Source: Saprolegnia diclina VS20 (Eukaryota > Oomycota > Saprolegniomycetes > Saprolegniales > Saprolegniaceae). From it: a DNA stretch of 20,904 nucleotides. Positions 17,982 to 20,904 of the stretch are shown here, in pieces. The DNA lies in contig NW_008246075.1 in assembly GCF_000281045.1 (NCBI RefSeq), forward strand, positions 1,079,737 to 1,100,640, given 5' to 3'. The translations under genes and the position numbers were made by a program. Under the pieces are notes generated by a model, which ran no database searches, was not told where the DNA came from, and saw only the letters and a list, made by a program, of their open reading frames with translations. Each line of letters begins with the position of its first letter. The stretch's first letter is position 1.

Positions 17982-18177
17982 CCAATGGCCTTGCAGCACG
18001 CGCGCTCTCTTGCGATTTGTATGCGTCCTGTCTTCGAGAAGCTGCGCGTGGAAATTTCGAGAAGACGGCCGGTGGCACCGGATTGGTCGCGGATTCGGGC
18101 AGCGCGCGTTTGGATTGGCCAGGAAACACGGTCTCGCGCGATGATTGGTGCACAGCAGAATACCGGCGTTTGATTGG
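17982..18177. promoter_or_regulatory. CCAAT-box array upstream of DnaJ copy 2
   Basis: ATTGG occurs at 18082-18086, 18114-18118, 18144-18148 and 18173-18177, spaced 32, 30 and 29 bp and all in one orientation. On the gene's strand these read CCAAT. A fifth box in the other orientation is at 17982-17986, close to the coding start. The spacing matches the gene-proximal block of the RPS13 array and is expected for adjacent NF-Y complexes. Confidence 0.7.
18033..18063. promoter_or_regulatory. Heat-shock element cluster upstream of DnaJ copy 2
   Basis: GAAATTTCGAGAA at 18051-18063 is a perfect three-unit heat-shock element (GAA, two bases, TTC, two bases, GAA). A two-unit TTCGAGAA is at 18033-18040. 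Both are 127-157 bp upstream of the start codon, between the gene and the evenly spaced CCAAT boxes. This is the binding pattern of heat-shock factor trimers. Confidence 0.75.
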
Positions 18178-18801
18178 TGCGCCCCCGATCTTGGTACGTT
18201 TTTGGCGCGGCCCAAAGATGCCACGCGAGCGGGCGCTACTGCCACTGCAACGAGATCCGTAACTTCACGATACACAAAGAGCAGGTCGATGCTGCTCTAC
18301 CTATTCATTCGACATTTGCAAGACCAGTTTTCCCTTATTCCTTTGATTCGAAAAATATTGGGACTATCGGTAGTTGTTGGTATGAGGAAAGGCCGATGGT
18401 TGATGCTGCTAGGATGCATCGCGCGTGGTCGCTGACTCGAGATGTGTGGCATAAGGATGGCGCAGCAGCCATATTTTTGCCAGACGTCGCGCCTCGCGCC
18501 GTGCTGAGATGGACGCTCGCTCCTCGTCAAAGCAGGTTCTCGTTGGCATACGCAGTGGTGGGAAGATGTAGTGTATCTTGCAACCTGTTTGGGTCGACCG
18601 ATGCTTCAACGCATAGCTATCCAGCCAACATGCTGCTACGCTAAACAACTTGCGCTAGAAGGTGCACGACCGCACAGATTTCGCCACCGCCACGTCGAGG
18701 AGAGAAGAAACTGCGTTCGTCAACGGGTCGGTTCTCCTTCAATGAACGCACTTGACCAGCCATTTGCGTATGGACCAGCCGGATAGAGTGCACATCGCTG
18801 G

Positions 18802-18822
18802 ACAATAAGACGACCTTATTGT
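18802..18822. repeat. Short perfect hairpin
   Basis: ACAATAAG at 18802-18809 and CTTATTGT at 18815-18822 are exact reverse complements around a 5-base loop. There is no T-run or nearby gene end to support a terminator role. Confidence 0.4.
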
Positions 18823-19210
18823 GGGGTCATCATCCTAGTCCAAGGCCCATGTCGTTTGGTCCAACGCCGCCTCGCGACACGACGACAATAGCTTCCAGAA
18901 GGAGCGAGGGACCGCCTAGCGCCTTTGCGGCTAGTAGCTGCGATGTCTCGCTGTGCGGGAAACCAAGGACGGGACGATCAAGGCCAGCGGCGATATAGCG
19001 AGCGTTCGACTCCATCGTGCTACCATGTCCATATCATCATTGTCAAGCGACCCTTGTGGCAAGGAGAAGGTCGCCTGTGGCCGGTTGCTGCTCGAACTTC
19101 GGTGATCGGACGAGGCCAAACCTTGAAACTACCCGTCCACCTCATCACTGCCGCCACTGGGTTTGCGAGAACGACGCTGCTGTTGGAAAAGGACGTGTCG
19201 TCGTCGGTGG

Positions 19211-19248
19211 TAGCTCATTGCTAGCTCTGTGTAGCTCTGTTCTAGCTC
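19211..19248. repeat. Four TAGCTC motifs at helical spacing
   Basis: TAGCTC begins at 19211, 19222, 19232 and 19243, spaced 11, 10 and 11 bp, so all copies lie on one face of the helix. It could be a regulatory site or a decayed 10-11 bp minisatellite. Confidence 0.5.
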
Positions 19249-19836
19249 GGTACAAGTAGCAGTGTACGAGCACACGAAGTGGCAGGTGATTGATTGTGGT
19301 CGCCGCGTTGCTCGCTGCGTTCGTCAAGCTATCATCGAACCGACCTTTCCGGCAACCGCCCGTGGTGTTGTCCGCGCTTCGATCCTCGCTCCGGACGCAA
19401 ATATACTAGAGTTCGATGTGCGGCGTTGACGCGGAATTTTGCAAACCATCGACGCGCAGCGCACGTTGCACGTGACCCAGTGCGCATCATGCTGTGCGTC
19501 GGCGGCGACAGGCGCCCAAGGTGCCTCCGCGTTCGCACGACCGACCGACGCCAACCATCGTACCATGAGCCTTGCTCGTCGCTGGCCGTGGTTTGGAATA
19601 GCTTGGTTGTGATAACGTAGGTCACAAATAGTATATATTTGCTAGACAACCTACCCCTATGCTCGTCCTGGGCTCCGAGCATCATGTACCATCTGTCATA
19701 TTCGAAGCATGCAGCCGTCCCGAGAAATGCACAGACGCGGCTGTCATATCGCAGGCCTGGTCACCTTGGGTTTTGTATGGTGAAGCTGTGCGCACGGCTA
19801 AAGTGCGCTCCGGCTCTGCGGCGTACATACAAATAG

Positions 19837-19933
19837 CAAGTGCGATAACCGCACTTGCGCGGACATCAAGTCAGTTGGGTCGCAACTCTGCCAAATCTCT
19901 TGCGGTTTGTATGTCCAGAACCCAACTTGCGCC
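19837..19933 (+). other. Possible upstream exon of the TKL kinase: cysteine-rich ectodomain segment
   Basis: The reading frame of the kinase stays open upstream of its first ATG back to 19802. From a TAG acceptor-like site at 19834-19836 it encodes 32 residues with five cysteines, all TGC codons, and one N-glycosylation sequon (NRT). Motifs are KCDNRTC, QLCQISC and LYVQNPTC. Cysteine-rich ectodomains in front of the membrane span are plausible for receptor kinases. The upstream exon or exons that would supply a signal peptide are not certain. Confidence 0.4.
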
Positions 19934-20904
19934 ATGTCCAGTCTCCGGCGCCTCGACGGCAGCGCTGCCTCTGGCGGCGGCAGCTCCGCGCTCAACATCG
20001 CGCTGGGCACGGTCACTGGTGTCATCGTGCTCGTGATCCTGATCCTGTACTGCCACCAGCAGCGCAAGTCGCGCCAGCGGCGAGAGGCGCGGCGCATCCG
20101 CCGGCAACAGCAGAGCCAAGCCAAGACGGGCGACGGGTACATGGATGCGGACAACAACCGCACGATCAACTTCAATATGATGGGCCAGCAGCCCAAGGCG
20201 GAAGGCGACGACATTTACATCATGCAGGGCGGCGACGACGGCCATAACGGCGACGACTATGACGGGTACCGTAACAACAAGCCCAAGGCCAAGAAGCCGG
20301 CGCCGAAGCAAGCGCCGTTCAAGATGGACCAGGACCTTCTCGACGCCAAGGTCGACTACAGCATGATCCAGTACACGCGCAAGCTCAGCAAGGGCGCGTT
20401 CGGCGAGGTCTGGCTCGGCCAGTACCAAGGCCGGTACGTCGCGATCAAGCAGATTCTCGAGGAGCGCAAGACGGACGCCAAGGAGATCGAGTGCTTCGTG
20501 GCCGAGATCAAGCTCATGGCCAACTTCAAGCACCCAAACATTGTCGACTTTCTCGGGTTCTCGTGGAACCCAAAGGACGCCAACTTGTGCGCTTTGACCG
20601 AGTACATGAAGAACGGCGACCTCTTTGTCTACCTCCAGAAGCGCAAGGCGACATTGACATGGAAGAAGGACAAGCTCGCGATCGCGCTCGACATTGCGCA
20701 GGCGCTCGTGTACCTGCACGCGCTCACGCCCAAGGTCATCCACCGCGATCTCAAGTCGAAGAACGTGCTCCTCGATGAGAACTGCACGGCCAAGCTCAGC
20801 GACTTTGGCATCTCGCGGCTGCGTCAACTTGAAGAGACGATGACCGCCGGCGTCGGCACGGCGCTCTGGGCGGCCCCCGAAGTCTTCTTGGCCAAAAAGT
20901 ACAA
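19934..20904 (+). CDS. Membrane-anchored TKL-type protein kinase, truncated by right edge
   Basis: From the ATG at 19934 the frame is open for 323 codons to the window end. A Ser/Gly-rich N-terminus is followed by one membrane span (about 19-40), a very basic juxtamembrane stretch, and an acidic/Gly/Asn linker. The kinase domain begins near residue 145. K172 (VAIK), E186/E191 in helix C, HRD at 270-272 with DLKSKN, DFG at 290-292 and APE at 314-316 are present. The glycine loop reads SKGAFG, with serine for the first glycine. The stretch [20 protein letters not shown] is identical to the kinase at 11966, so the two are paralogs. This one has no intron after the DFG segment, where the other has one. 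The true start may lie upstream, because an in-frame cysteine-rich stretch precedes 19934. The C-lobe is missing only because the window stops. Confidence 0.9.
   Translation, partial: MSSLRRLDGSAASGGGSSALNIALGTVTGVIVLVILILYCHQQRKSRQRREARRIRRQQQSQAKTGDGYMDADNNRTINFNMMGQQPKAEGDDIYIMQGGDDGHNGDDYDGYRNNKPKAKKPAPKQAPFKMDQDLLDAKVDYSMIQYTRKLSKGAFGEVWLGQYQGRYVAIKQILEERKTDAKEIECFVAEIKLMANFKHPNIVDFLGFSWNPKDANLCALTEYMKNGDLFVYLQKRKATLTWKKDKLAIALDIAQALVYLHALTPKVIHRDLKSKNVLLDENCTAKLSDFGISRLRQLEETMTAGVGTALWAAPEVFLAKKY

Larger units (their letters stand above)
18178..19836. other. Long intergenic region upstream of the right-hand TKL kinase
   Basis: About 1.65 kb with no recognised gene. A plus-strand frame at 18174-18644 (156 codons) has no domain signal. 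Two small structures are listed separately: a hairpin at 18802-18822 and four TAGCTC repeats at 19211-19248. The last 150 bases may contain a signal-peptide exon of the kinase: an ATG at 19709 or 19727 opens a hydrophobic frame ending at a GTGAAG donor at 19780. This is tentative. Confidence 0.4.

Noticed and set aside
16662-18173. 503-codon open frame antisense to DnaJ copy 2 (a similar one lies antisense to copy 1 at 15612-16274)
   Set aside because: The sense strand encodes a complete conserved co-chaperone; GC-rich third positions in the sense frame suppress stops in the antisense frame. The antisense product is a Leu/Ala/Arg-rich artefact.
18174-18644. 156-codon plus-strand frame
   Set aside because: No domain; it starts inside the upstream regulatory region of DnaJ copy 2 and is probably chance.
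1-20904. Virus-derived elements, DNA transposons or CRISPR arrays
   Set aside because: No reverse transcriptase, integrase, transposase, capsid-like protein, long terminal repeat or regular spacer array was recognised.

Overview
The window looks like a nuclear fragment of an oomycete, probably of the Saprolegnia/Achlya/Aphanomyces kind. That assignment is an inference from gene content and gene structure, not a database match. The evidence is GC-rich third codon positions, very short introns (13 of 14 are 44-52 nt, almost all ending in TAG), an epsilon-tubulin gene (triplet-microtubule centrioles, hence a flagellated stage), and transmembrane tyrosine-kinase-like (TKL) kinases of the type expanded in oomycetes. 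No retroviral, Polinton-like or other virus-derived element, CRISPR array, rRNA or convincing tRNA was recognised.

Layout, left to right. At 1-189 (minus) is the 5' end of a protein kinase gene that runs off the left edge. At 1205-2887 (plus) is an intact eight-exon epsilon-tubulin gene. At 3693-4387 (minus) is the mitochondrial Rieske iron-sulfur protein of complex III. At 5335-5883 lies a dense array of CCAAT boxes in front of ribosomal protein S13/uS15 (5974-6601, plus). At 7093-7937 (plus) is a small aspartyl/asparaginyl beta-hydroxylase-type 2-oxoglutarate dioxygenase. At 8000-11174 (minus) are three small paralogous genes of 122-130 residues that I cannot assign to any known family. At 11966-13153 (minus) is a membrane-anchored TKL kinase, divergent from a VanZ-like membrane protein (13370-13750, plus) across only 216 bp. 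At 15015-17906 is a tail-to-tail pair of type A DnaJ/Hsp40 co-chaperone genes. The second of these has a heat-shock element and another CCAAT array upstream. At 19934-20904 (plus) is a second membrane-anchored TKL kinase, cut by the right edge.

Most genes are unrelated housekeeping or signalling genes and do not form a pathway. Three things go beyond ordinary annotation. First, the tandem family of small proteins has a compact alpha/beta core and a basic tail with an RRGSF-type kinase site in two members. Second, CCAAT boxes spaced about 30 bp apart recur upstream of two genes. Third, the inverted DnaJ pair has a patchwork of near-identical and diverged segments, and apparently different promoters. 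Splice sites were placed by reading frame and by comparison with remembered family sequences; they have not been confirmed by transcripts.
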